Of a stretch of 64,000 nt of DNA, positions 22,955 through 34,400 are shown in pieces; position 1 is the stretch's first letter; each line of letters begins with the position of its first letter. Position numbers and translations under genes: made by a program. Under the pieces are notes generated by a model. It had not been told where the DNA came from. It did not search any database and worked only from the letters and a program-made list of their open reading frames with translations. The stretch is from Lycium barbarum (taxonomy: Eukaryota > Streptophyta > Magnoliopsida > Solanales > Solanaceae), in NCBI RefSeq assembly GCF_019175385.1, contig NC_083345.1, forward strand, positions 42,120,098 through 42,184,097, written 5' to 3'.

Positions 22955-25546
22955 CTATGGGGCTGAAGTTGGAAGCTGAGGAGACCCAGAAGCATCTGGA
23001 GGCGCAACAGAAGGCTCGGGATTCACCTCCGATAGGAGAGCTTGGCCAGCTGGCGGCACATTTTCTTCGATGTCCTCCTCATCAGTGGAGGCATAGTCTT
23101 TATCTCCCTCGTCTTGGTACCCTTCTTCAGGGGACTCTACCGACCTCTGTTCTAACAGGAGGGCCTTTTCAATCTCAGCTCTGATATCACCAATACACCT
23201 ATCTCTTACAGCTTCTAGGGTTTCCCTCCTCATTTGATTGGAGCTCTGGATCATGGCGAGGTTACGACTGTCAACGACAGACTGAAATTTGGCCTCGACC
23301 ATGTCAGCAGCTAAGGCCAGGTCAACACTTTCGCTTCGGAGTGCCTCCATGGATGTCGAGAGCTTAAAATTGTCATCCCAGTGCTCAAGATTCTGGGCCT
23401 GGACCATAGCCAGCAGCCCCTTCAGCTTTTCATTCTCACTGTGAATGACTGCAAGCTCGGTGTTCTTTGCTTCAGTAAGCCCTTCCAAGGAGCGCACATC
23501 CACTTCAAGTACGGACACCCGGACTGTCATCTTAGCAACGGTTTCGGTGGCCATACTCCACCTCTTTTTCTAGTCCTCAGCTCTATTTTGCAGAATGGTG
23601 GCTTGTTCACAGAAAGCTTTCTTTTCCGCCTCAATCTGACCAAATTGGGCTTCTAATTCTGTTACCCGAGCCAGCTTCGCCTCAACAGGAAGCATCCTCT
23701 CAGCAGCCGAGTCCCTTTCCTGAGCAAGGGAAGCTTTCGCCCCAATCATCCTCTGTAATCCTTCATTGAAGAGGAAGATGCCCTGCACCGGTTAACGAGA
23801 TTCAGATTATACTTTAATCAAGCAAAGAACAATGAAAAATTAAGAAACTTTTATTACCCGGGCTGCGGCGTGGTTGCCAGCGTTTTTGAGACATTCTGAC
23901 GAGCCCTCCCGAGTCTTCATCTGGTCTCTCCCTGAGGACACATATTTCATATAGTTTGCAACTCCCACAGGGTGGGACAGGAGGTGACACTCGGCAGAAA
24001 CCTAGAAGTTGACCTGCCTGAATTCATTCGGATCGCTGGCCGTGGTAGGGTAGCGCTCCCGAACAGAGGGACTTATGGTTTCAAGGCAGTGGCAGCGGGA
24101 ATAGGTACCACGGGGATGCGAGGAACCGGTATGGAAGAAGAAATAGAGGCTGGCATTTACAGGTCGGAAGCCCCGAATTCTACTGGGGAAAAAGTGGCCT
24201 GTGTCATCTAAGTTCCGCACTCGGCAACCACCGTTTCAGCCCATAATTCGGGCTCGCCCCTGGCAGCAGCATCCAAAATTCGAATCCCTCCAATGCTCCC
24301 TGAGAGGGGCTGTTTACTTTCATCTGGACCATCTAGATGAACGATCAGGGTAATACCGGCATCTCCGGCGATTTGTTTTGGGCTTGAGGGAAGGATTGGA
24401 TCGGCTCCTTCCAGGCCTTTGTTTAGTGCTCTCTTGGTTCGTTTAACCCTAGACCAGGGGCTAGAAGCTTCTAGATTTGGTCGATTGTTTGAAGGGTCGC
24501 AGAAGCGTCACCCAGGGCTTCTGTAAGCGGAGCTGGTGGAGTTGACTTAGGAAGATCTGAAGTAGCGGAGTACATGAGGATATTGAAATTCGAGCAATGT
24601 CGAAGGTTGCAAAGGATATAAGAGGAACCTTACAATGGTAACTCAGAATCCAATGCCAATCTTCCGACACAATTTTCCATATGCGAATTTCAGGAGTGGA
24701 AACATCAAGTATGCTCTAGATCCAGTCTTCAAGATCTTCACTCTCTGAAGGCTCCCAGGCCGTAGCTGAGAAGAGAAAGTAAGTTAGGATCAGAAGCAAA
24801 GTTGTGTACCTTGAAAAAAAAGAGGTCGCAAACTTACGAGCAGCATTCCATATCTCTGGTATGGGGCCGCCACCCGGTGGAAGCAAGTCGACGGTGGCGA
24901 TGATCACGAAATGCTCTGGCCATCCTCTGTCATGATCGTCATCGAGGTCGGTCAGCAATGTTTTGCTTCTCCTCCTGGTGAGCTTTATTATCCCCTCGGA
25001 AGATCCTCGGAGAGTACACTCAGATCAAATGGGCTAGGGAGAATCCCATGTGGGCCTGGTCCATAAAATACCGGATGCTCGCCACCGCCCTCCAGACCGA
25101 TGGACCTATTTAGCACACCTTGTAGCGCCGACACATTTCCAAGTTCACTTCGTCAACTCTGACCCTAATTTTCATCGAGAACGGGTACTTATAAACAAAT
25201 GAATACCCTGACCGGTGGGAGGTAACGCTCTCCTTCGGATAGGGGATGAGGATTTTTGCATCCTTCCACCAACAGTCTGCCTTAACCGTAGGGAGGATAT
25301 CAGCAGTAATCCGGGTGCGATAGTCACCGACGTGGGAATCCTACACTTCGGGTTGTCCTAGCATAACGGCCTTGGCATTAAAGTCATTTTCCCAGTTCCA
25401 GTTCTTTGGTATGATAGACTTGGCCAGAGGGTTCCGCCTTTCTCCGTCTTGAGTACGAACTTCCACAATGAGGAGCGGTGGGGCGGTGACGGTAGCTGGG
25501 GTGTTGTTGTTTTTGGGCGAGTTAGGATAAGGCATGGTGGTTGCAT
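22955..25546 (-). pseudogene. Antisense ORF of the Tat-like element (coiled-coil protein), degenerate
   Basis: Reading from 25546 down: a Pro/Ser-rich start, WNWENDF, then after an in-frame stop (25342) DYRTRITADILPTVKAD, ILIPYPKESVTSHRSGY and IGPSVWRAVASIRYF with further stops. After a frameshift come DLDDDHDRGWPEHFVIIATV and PIPEIWNAARKF (about 24958-24840). The C-terminal part (23788-22955) is Glu/Ala/Leu-rich with heptad spacing, a probable long coiled coil, ending in an acidic Pro-rich tail. Homologues are common as uncharacterised retroelement ORFs in Solanaceae; their biochemical role is unknown. At least three stops and one frameshift make it a relic. Confidence 0.7.
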
Positions 25547-25905
25547 CTAGAACTGGGGTGTAAAAGTTTCAAGGAGTACCCTTCTTGCTTTTTCTGGTGA
25601 CCGAAGTTTGGTTTTCAGTTGGGTTGCTTTTTCAAATGGAAAATTCAGTTTGAAAAAATAGAAAGTAATGAGAAGTGAAGTCTTGGGTGAGTATACTTAT
25701 AGGCGAGGATGGTGCCTAGGGTTATTATAAGTTGCATAGGGTTATCATTAACCTCGGGACTCCGCGGAGAGGGATGCAGATCGGTGCCCATACAAGGAGG
25801 GCCACGTGTCTTTTCAATTGAATGAGGCGTCTTGAACACATTATATCGAAATCTCTTCCACTTCTTGGGAAAGTTGTTCAAGTCCCGGGAAGTGGGGGGA
25901 CTACC

Positions 25906-26530
25906 TGTATTGGGAAAAATACGTGTGATACCTCTGGATCAATGCCATAATGACACGTGGCATAAGAGATAAGTTAGAGGTGAGTCAGCATGGTTACCAC
26001 CGGTGGCAATACCATTGTACCGGAGGTAGCGCCAGGCTCGGTAGGTCGTTAGAACAGCTCCAGAGGAGAGCCTAACGGTCTTCCGTTACGGGTTGAATTA
26101 GGCGTTACTTGTACGGTGTAAATGGGTTTAATGATCCTCCTCACTGCTCATTATTGCTATGAATTTTAAGCTCATTATGGGTAGGGGCACGATTCATGAA
26201 ACGCGCACCCCTAGCCTTAAGTATAAATAGGGTTTGTTATTCCTATTGAAAGACACCATATACAAGATAATATACACAGCTCTTACACTTATTTCTTGCT
26301 TGATTTTATACTATTGTCGTCTTCATATTAATTCCGGAGCACTGGTCTGACTAGAACGACGAAGTCTAAGTCATGGAATTGGCATCTAAAGCCTAGGCTA
26401 CTTTGTTATTTTTTTTATCCACATATATTTACATAAGCCTAATACAAGTTTCCTAATCTTATTGGTTACTTTGATTCGCGTGTCCTTGACCACGTCTATA
26501 AATTTAACTGAATTGTTTAATGGGTAAACA
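25906..26530 (+). repeat. 3' LTR of the Tat-like element (about 625 bp)
   Basis: It starts TGTATTGGGAAAAAT after the purine tract GGGAAGTGGGGGGA and ends AATGGGTAAACA. A TATA box TATAAATA is at 26222-26229, followed by 'gggtttgttattcctattg'. The partner LTR is not in the window, so the end is inferred from the TG...CA rule. Confidence 0.6.
26222..26229 (+). promoter_or_regulatory. LTR TATA box
   Basis: TATAAATA in 'aagtataaatagggttt', about 315 bp into the LTR. It faces towards CER1, about 2.4 kb away. Confidence 0.6.
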
Positions 26531-26993
26531 ATAGTAAAATTATCATTTTATTTGTGACTCCTTGAGATGTGTGACAAGTCAATAACAAGTAAATGGACAG
26601 AGGGATCAATACTTTACTAATTATTCAATAAAGTGGTCAGATGATGCAGTGGATCCTTCAGAAGACCAAAGGGAAATCAAGTCATGTATTGCAACTCAAA
26701 TTGGTTTATACAAAATCAGTTCATGCACTCTAGACTGAGCGAAATACTAGGATTTTTTTTTTTTTATCAAAAACAGAGAGAACCTGGTAGTATAGCTAGG
26801 GAAATAGCTTGTATCTGTAATGTTAAAGCGTCATCAAAGCTAAGACCTATTCTACAATGTTGTTTCTTCTAATTGTAACTAGCTTTAGATGCTTAGAGTG
26901 TGGGAGTTTGTTTGTGTAGACTTATACTTTGATCAGCAAGCTGTGATGTAGCTATGTTGTGGTTCTTATTTGCCTACTGGTGATTAATACAAT
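26531..26993. other. Non-genic spacer
   Basis: AT-rich; nothing recognised except a LINE-3'-UTR-like phrase near the right end. No supported gene. Confidence 0.5.
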
Positions 26994-27157
26994 TGTCCCT
27001 CTACTTTGAGAAAAGGGCTAAAAATATCCTCCGTTACGAATTTGTGTAAAAAATACCCCTCCTGTCGTTAAAGTTTTCAAATACAACATATTTTTACGGT
27101 AAATCCCAAATAGCCCAAAATAACCCGATTTCATTTCTTAACTCCATCATTAAATCC

Positions 27158-27583
27158 AACCCATCTAAACCCGTTTCAGCTTCGACAACATGGTTAGAAG
27201 CACTTCCTGAATCCGACGACACTGAAACCGACGTCGTTCCTAACCCTTCTTCTCCTATTCTCCACACACCCAATAAACCACCACTACCTTACCCACCAAC
27301 TCCTCACTCACCCGGGTCCATCGGACCTTAAACCCACAACCGATGGACCCACCGGCAATCCGGGTCTATTTGAATCATCCGGCTGTGGTAGTAGTAGTTT
27401 TCTCAAGCAGAACAGTTCACCGACAGAGTTTCTTGCACATATTAACTCTGATGGTTACTTCTCAAGCTATGATATTCCGACCACTTTGGACTATCTTTCT
27501 CAGCCCACTAAGCAAGCTAGAGAGGGTGATTCAGAAAGTTCCCCCAGAAAATTATCATCCCATTTGGTTAGTATATAGTTGGG
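27158..27583 (+). pseudogene. Captured fragment of a bHLH transcription factor gene
   Basis: Two adjoining frames resemble the N-terminal half of the bHLH80/81/122/130-like group. The first (27158-27331) has TWLEALPESDD, close to the group's conserved 'ATWLEALLE' motif, followed by Pro-rich sequence. The second (27342-27583, shifted) has GLFESSGCGSSSFLKQNSS, PTEFLAHINSDGYFSSYDI and LDYLSQPTKQARE. The second matches the group's order: Gly/Ser linker, 'RQNSSPA.FL' and 'YD'. The bHLH DNA-binding domain itself is absent. The reading frame is shifted between the two and stops at 27581. Confidence 0.55.
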
Positions 27584-27735
27584 TCGAGTTTAACGATGGA
27601 GCGGATTTAAAAAAAATGAAATCGTGTTATTTTTGGTGATTTGGAGATTTCCATTAAGATAGGGGTATATTTGATAACTTTAATGACGGGAGGGGTATTT
27701 TTGACCCAAAATCGTAACAGGGATATTTTAGCCCT

Positions 27736-27990
27736 CACTACTAAAAAATCTCTATTTTCCCACTAATTTCCCACCGGAAATGTTTAGTGGCTATTTCCCA
27801 CTGAAGTCGGAGGGAAAAACTTAAATAGTAATGTTTTCACACGGAAAAGAGTAAGAAGTTTCTCAGCGTTTCAGTGTGGACCTGTTTCCCACCATGCGTT
27901 TACCCAATGAGCTGGTTGGATGGGAATGAGGTGAAAAATCATGTTTTATAGCATATCTTTTGGTGGGAAAAATATCTTTTTCTAGTAGTG
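27736..27990. mobile_element. CACTA-type MITE (255 bp)
   Basis: Termini CACTACTAAAAAA and TTTTTCTAGTAGTG are inverted. The flanking 3-bp duplication is CCT (27733-27735 and 27991-27993). It sits inside the right inverted repeat of the Pack-type element, whose arm is continuous when it is removed. A second member is in CER1 intron 8 (36738-about 36953). Confidence 0.88.
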
Positions 27991-28012
27991 CCTTTTTCCC
28001 AAAGTAGAGGGG

Positions 28013-28410
28013 GTATTTTTTACCCTTTTCCCTTCAATAAAAGTGCATTACAAAAAACAATAAGTAATTGTAAAGGTGTAAAAATCTCACTAGGTAATAG
28101 TAAAAAAGTTAAAAACAACGCACATACTGTCATACTGAACTTAGATTAAGATTAAGTAAAAGATCTCGTTAAGTAAAAGCCCAACGAGCGGGGCTAGTTA
28201 CTCAATCTTTAGATCCACTCAAATCACTTAAACAAGGTCGTGGTCAATTAATTATTTGTAACAACGGTCACAGATATTCCACATCCAAAATTAGACCTAT
28301 GCATGGTGCAAAATCTTCGGAGAGAATTTGTGCAAGCTGGAGGCCTGGAGCCTGCAAATTAAAGATGAATAGTAAAAGTGATTGTTGCAGGATCAAGGTT
28401 GTGAAAGCGA
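28013..28410. other. CER1 upstream region
   Basis: No gene. AT-rich, with 'taacaacggtcac' (MYB-core-like CAACGGTC, about 28262) among candidate motifs. A short ORF at 28299-28682 overlaps exon 1 in another frame and is not considered real. Confidence 0.4.
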
Positions 28411-28416
28411 CACGTG
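28411..28416. promoter_or_regulatory. G-box / ABRE-like element upstream of CER1
   Basis: CACGTG within 'gcgacacgtggacacc' matches the ABA-response consensus ACACGTGG. It lies about 185 bp upstream of the CER1 start codon and about 75 bp upstream of the candidate TATA box. Wax alkane genes are often drought/ABA-induced, so the position is sensible. Function is inferred only. Confidence 0.5.
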
Positions 28417-28487
28417 GACACCTACTACAAGGGAGCGTTGAGAGCATATTAATGACAATATTTAACTCTGCCTTTACACGAGAGTTC

Positions 28488-28493
28488 TATATA
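28488..28493 (+). promoter_or_regulatory. Candidate CER1 TATA box
   Basis: TATATA in 'gagttctatatagtgcatt', 103 bp upstream of the ATG, leaving room for a 5' UTR of roughly 70 bases. Confidence 0.5.
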
Positions 28494-28595
28494 GTGCATT
28501 CCTATTATCATAGCAAAGGCACAGCTAGGGCATGTTGGGTAAAGCTTGGAGTGCTAATTAGTTTAACAATCTTTTGGTTAGCAAATACAATCAAC

Positions 28596-31411
28596 ATGGC
28601 TACTAAACCAGGCATTCTCACGGAATGGCCATGGACATGGCTTGGGAATTTCAAGGTACTCTTCCTTAATTTCTTTACGTAGTTTATCTTGAATTCAATC
28701 TCTTTATAATTCTCCTTTTCATAGTCCAAATATCTCCGCAGAGAGTAAACTATATTCTTAAACATGTATGCTTAAGAGTTAATGGTAAAAAACAAACGTC
28801 AACTATTATATTTTTTGTAATTTTCACATCCCGACTATTAGTTATTCCCTTTTTCTATTTTAACTATCACCATTTATGTATTAAAATATACCTCGAGGCT
28901 TATTAGGCCAACTATCGGCTATTCCCTTTTCCTCCTGCAAACACGTGCACCTAGGCATGTTTTAATACATAGATGGTGATGAGTCAGTTAAGAAAGGAAA
29001 ATATCTGATAGCTGGAGTGTGAAACTCACGAAAAAAAAAATTTAGGTGTGATTTGGACCAATATCGTTATATTTAAGTTATTGGGTTTTAAGGAACTATC
29101 TTCTTCTGTTTTCTCTTCCGCTAATAAGCATTATTGCTTGAATACGTAAAAGGAAAGAGACCGATATGTGGTGTATTGCACTTTGCACAAGTCCCGGCGT
29201 TAATTACCACTAATTCTAGTAGATTATTCTCTAATGCACAGCAGCCACTAAGTAGTATCACCACGTGTTGCTGTTCTTTTTCTCTTTTCTAATAATTTCA
29301 ACAATCAGTTTATGTTGAATTATATGTCATCAATATTATTATTGACAGTGCTTTATTTTGTTTGAATGTAGTACGTTGTTTTGGCACCATTTGTGGCCCA
29401 TAGCATCCACTCATTCTTCATGAGCGAAGATGAAAGCAAGAGGGATTTTGCATACTTAGTTATATTCCCATTTCTACTAGTCCGAATGCTTCACAACCAG
29501 ATATGGATATCCTTATCTCGCTACAAAACTGCAAAGGGTGATAATCGAATTGTTGATAAGAGCATTGAATTTGATCAGGTTGACAGAGAAAGAAATTGGT
29601 ACGTACGTACCCTTTACATAGCATGATGTTCAACAAGGCTTCTAGAAAACTTATTACTATACTCCCTTACATACCATTTTTTTTCTTTTAATGAAAGAGT
29701 ACTATTTTCTTTTGGAGAGTGAAAGTGTCTCGTCACACTTCAAATAAAACTTATAAGTTATACTGTTTCCGATCTAATTTATGTCACACCTTTCGGATTT
29801 TTAGAATCAAACGAGTCTTTTTTTATTGTAATTTTTTCACATGCCTTTTACATATTTATAATTGTTAATTAGTGTGACTTATAATATTTCTTAAGTAATT
29901 TTTAAATATGTGAATTTTATTTTAAAGAACTTGAAAATTTTATGTCAAATTCACAATCAAATTTAATAACTTTGACTCTGAAAAACTGAACTATGCCACA
30001 TAAGTTAGGACATAAGGAGTAAGTGTTTTATTGAATAGTGGCTATGTAAGTGTTTTATTAAATAGTAGCAGAAACTGTTTTTTTTTATCCGTAACAACAG
30101 CTAAATTTGGAGCAATTGAGATATAACGAAGTGAAGCCCGTAATCTTTTTATTTAATTCCCCACCATAGAAAAGTACCTGCCTGAGCTATTATTAGACGG
30201 CAATGCAGGAATGAGCCCGTCCTCTCTCCCATCACGTGATAACGTCGTGGCAAAATTTAAGAGCCTTAATTATTCTGTCAGAAACTTTTGGCTCTACCTA
30301 AGATATTTTTAATTGAGGGATTGCATAATAGGCCCAAAGCTCCAATCGGAGTTGGTGGGGGCATACATCAAAGTTAGTTTTGTGAAAAAGACATTATCTC
30401 TATCCTTGCACGGGAGTACAGACACAGCATTCAATAAGCAGCCCGTACGCGGCGCATAATGAAATACTCCACCTTGTAGCTATAAGGACCAATTTTGTGC
30501 CCAACTTTCCCGAAGTATAGAAATTTTATCAAGCGATATTAGTTAAAATACACCTAAACTATCATTTTGTTGCGAGTTTCATACCTCACATATCAAAAAT
30601 TTTCTTTTCCTACATGAACTATCACCATTATGTATTAAAACACACTTAGTTGAATAGATGATAGATGATAGTTCAAATATCAAGGTGTATTGTAATACAT
30701 ATCAAAACTGGAGATGTGCTTTAATACACAAATAATGATGGTTCTGGTAGAAAAAAAGAACAGCTAATAATTGTTGTGTGAAACTCGCGAAAAAATAATG
30801 GTAATTCAATTGTGTTTTAACCATTAAATCTTTCAAAGCTAAAGATGTAATCTTGGAAATCTTATCCACTCTCGTTCTGTCATCCTTGAAGCTTTATCTT
30901 CTAAGAATTGAAAATTTTGCACTAGGACATGTGGGCATGTCCTGGCATCTTGCATGCACGAAAACTAAGTTGTTAAATTGAACTTGTACCAAGACAGTCA
31001 TAGAGCCAGAAGTTTATGCATGCCTAGACGATTTAAAAGTAAAAAAGCTAGAATGTCTTGAATTTGTAACTTACAACAGCTTTTAAACCCCCTTTATCAC
31101 TATATACTACAATTATCCCTTGTCCCATGAAAATTCAACAATCCGTATATAACTAACAAAATTATTTTGCGCTAGTAACTACCAAAAAAGCAGAAATAAG
31201 CTGTGAATGTCATCGCTAAATTACTCATAACAAAGAGAATTTTTAAATAATATGTCGGCAATTCGTACCTAAATATGATTATGAAATTTGTCCGCCGTTA
31301 ATCGTGTTTTATGAGTAGTGGCTATTTATTCAACCCCTTACAAATATCTAGCTTCGGCCCTTTCCAAAATGGTCCCAAGAAGAGGAAATTAAAATGAATA
31401 TAAATAAGGAA

Positions 31412-31455
<44 letters not shown>

Positions 31456-34400
31456 TAAATAGGATTAGTAGTGGATTTTTCTATTTAGCTACGGAATTTG
31501 TTCATCACTAATTCTTGTATTTTTAGTAGTGTGTGTATATATATTCCGTAGGTAAATAGGAAAATCCATTACTAATCCTATTTCGCACCAAATAGTGTAA
31601 ATAATCATAAAATTATGTTAACTACGAGTAATTTCGTGATGAATTAGCGATGAAATTCATAACTAATTTTTGTTTTCTTTATAGTGATATATAACATGGC
31701 ATAACTTATTTAATATTTGCAGGGATGATCAGATCATACTTAACGGACTGTTGTTCTATTATGGATATGTGAAGTTGGAGCAGTCTCATCATTTGCCTTT
31801 CTGGAGGACTGATGGAATTATTATGACAGCCTTACTCCATATTGGTCCTGTTGAATTTCTCTACTATTGGCTTCACAGAGCTTTACACCACCACTTTCTT
31901 TATTCTCGCTACCATTCTCATCACCATTCATCCATTGTTACTGAACCCATTACTTGTAAGTCATCCTCCATTTCAACAATTATATTGATTAATTTCCAAA
32001 AGCATGATTTCTATTACTCCCTCTGCTGCATAACTCTCTTTTTCCTATTATGTTCCTAAAAGAATGACATATTTATATATTTTAAAAATTGAACTTTAAA
32101 CTTTAGATTTTATAGCCATAGAAATATCATGACATATTGTGCACCACAAAATCTTTAGTATGTCCTAGAATTCTTTTTCTCTTAAACTTTGAGCTAATCA
32201 AATACCATTACATAAAATGAAAGGAAAGAAGTCTTTTTGTTAGCAGATTAGAGGTGGAGGTAGAGTAGATGACACAAGTTCGGGAGAATCTAGTAGTTTT
32301 GATCCAAACTATATATTTATCTTAAAATAATACGATTTAACATGTATAAATTATTAATATAGAACCCAATAATTCAAAAGAGATTCATAACACATATTAG
32401 AACCTCCGAGAGTTAATAATAGTACTCCTTATGTACCATCTCATGTGACACGCTTTTTGCTTTACTACATTAAAAAAAAGAATGACTCATTTCAACAATA
32501 TGACTTGTTAGGACCCTACTCGCCGCTCATTTAAAATGAAAAGATACGTGAAACTCTCAATACTGTGCATTTAAAAGCATACTTTTCATACTTCGTATAT
32601 ATTTGGTTGCGTCTTCTTTAATTTTTAAAATTTCATGTCCAGTAAATACCATCATATAAATTAAAACACAAGTACTCCCTCTGTTCCAAAAAGATTGTCT
32701 TACTTTCCTTATTAGTTTGTCCAAAAAAGATTAGCACATTTCTATATTTAAAAACAATTTAACTTTATGAGATGATTATTGTCACACAGATATCGAAAGC
32801 TTGTTTTGGACCACACATTTCAAAAGTCTTCTTTATTTCTTAAATTTCGTGCCAATTCAAACTAAGACTATATTTTTGGGACGGAGAAAGTAATAATTAG
32901 ACCCAGTAGGACAGACCCTCACAAGACGTTCGGACATAATTAATTAACTATTTATTGAATTTATCAACACATTACTCGCTCCGTCTTATATTACTTGTTC
33001 ACTTTTTCCTTTACACACCCTTTAAAAAGTCATAAATAAAAGTGTACTTTTACTATATTACTCTCATCTCGCTCCATTAATTGTACTCTAATCAATGTTA
33101 GTTATTTTCAAAAACAATTAACGTCAAGGTCAAAATAGGAAAAAATTAATTAATTCTATCTTGATTTTTTAAATAGACAAATATTTTAAGACGAATATTT
33201 TTAGTAACGTGAACAATTAATATAGAACTGCGAGAGTATTAATTAACTATTTATGTGTGGGTTCATCAAGACATGCCTGCTAGCCTGTTCTCTTCCAAGT
33301 TTCAACTTTACACGCAGCTGGCATCCCACGATATGCAACAACATGTCTTAAATGTTTTCAGTTTTCAATTGCATATCAATTAGGAAACGACAGTCCATTT
33401 TAATAGCTATTAATTTTGGCAGTCTACCTTTGTAGTGGAATTAGTTTCACCTAAGTATTCGCGCATTAAAATTATGTCTCACTTACAGAGGGCTGCACGT
33501 TATGAAGGGCGCAAAAATGCACCTACTCGATTTAATTTTGAACAAGAATCTGAACGCAACACAGGTAGGCTGAAGTTAATAGGTAAGTTGCAGGATTGCC
33601 CTTCTCTGGGATGGTCTTTAATTTTTGTCCTTCGCTAAAAATTTCTTGATTTCGGGTTTGAACTCCCGCTCAATCAAACATTTAAAAAATCGCAAGACAA
33701 AGTTTACCTTCAGGCAAAATTCTGCCTTGCGAAATTCCTTTTTGTTTTTTTTCCTGAGCTGGGGTTCGAACCAAAACCTCGGGGTATTAGACGAAGGGTA
33801 AAAATTAAAGACCACCAATTTAACGGACAAAAATTTAAGACCACCCCAAGAGAAGGGCAATCTGCACAAAAAAATGAAGTTAATATCTCAAAAATGTTTT
33901 CTTGCATTTAATCACACACAAAAAAAAAACTCCACATTTTTATAATTAGAATATGTCACTGTATATTACTTGGCTCTTTGTGACTATTTAAATTGGCCTG
34001 ACCTATCAATATATAGGTGGTTAGAAAAGTTGTAGTTTTTAAATACCCTATGAACTTTTTCGATGGGGAGTTTTAAGGGGTATTTATTCCATTTAAAGAA
34101 AGTTCAGGTGATAATTGGACAAGCTCAAAATATAGTTGTGTAACTGTAAATACGAGACAAGTTAAGAAGTACTTATACTTTTCTCCAAAGTGGAAGTTCT
34201 TAACATTGATAATACATGGACTAATAAGTCATGTTTCCTAACATATGGACGGTTGCAATTATAATGTTAGCCTCTCAAAAGAATAAGAAAAATGCAAACC
34301 ATGTGGTATTTATTATTTGCATTCAAAAGTAAATTTCTGTTTTTTGTTTTTGGCAGCTGTGATTCATCCATTTGCAGAGCACATAGCATACTTCTTGTTG

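Larger units (their letters stand above)
22196..26530 (+). mobile_element. 3' portion of a Tat-lineage Ty3/gypsy element with 3' LTR
   Basis: The left end carries what looks like the last codons of pol (KLTTLDGSRIPIT near 22285-22325). Then come about 0.6 kb of noncoding DNA, an antisense ORF (25546-22955), a purine tract (25887-25900) and an LTR (25906-26530). An antisense ORF between integrase and the 3' LTR is known from Tat elements such as Grande and Retand. The 5' LTR, gag and most of pol are missing from the window. Confidence 0.65.
26994..28012. mobile_element. Terminal-inverted-repeat element carrying a host gene fragment (Pack-type)
   Basis: The left end (26994-about 27090) and the right end (about 27655-27735 plus 27991-28012) are inverted repeats of about 90-100 bp. 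'ccctctacttt..aaaagggctaaaaatat..cgttacg' on the left is mirrored by 'cgtaacagggatattttagcccT' on the right. The right arm is split by a 255-bp MITE and continues as 'cctttttcccaaagtagaggg'. The body contains exon-like coding DNA of a bHLH gene. The architecture resembles Pack-MULEs; target duplications could not be fixed by eye. Confidence 0.6.

Noticed and set aside
23381..24211. Plus-strand ORFs at 23381-23656 and 23972-24211
   Set aside because: Opposite-strand shadows of the antisense coiled-coil ORF and its surroundings.
28299..28682. 127-codon ORF overlapping CER1 exon 1
   Set aside because: Overlaps the promoter and exon 1 in the CER1 reading frame only by running through non-coding upstream DNA; the family start is at 28596.
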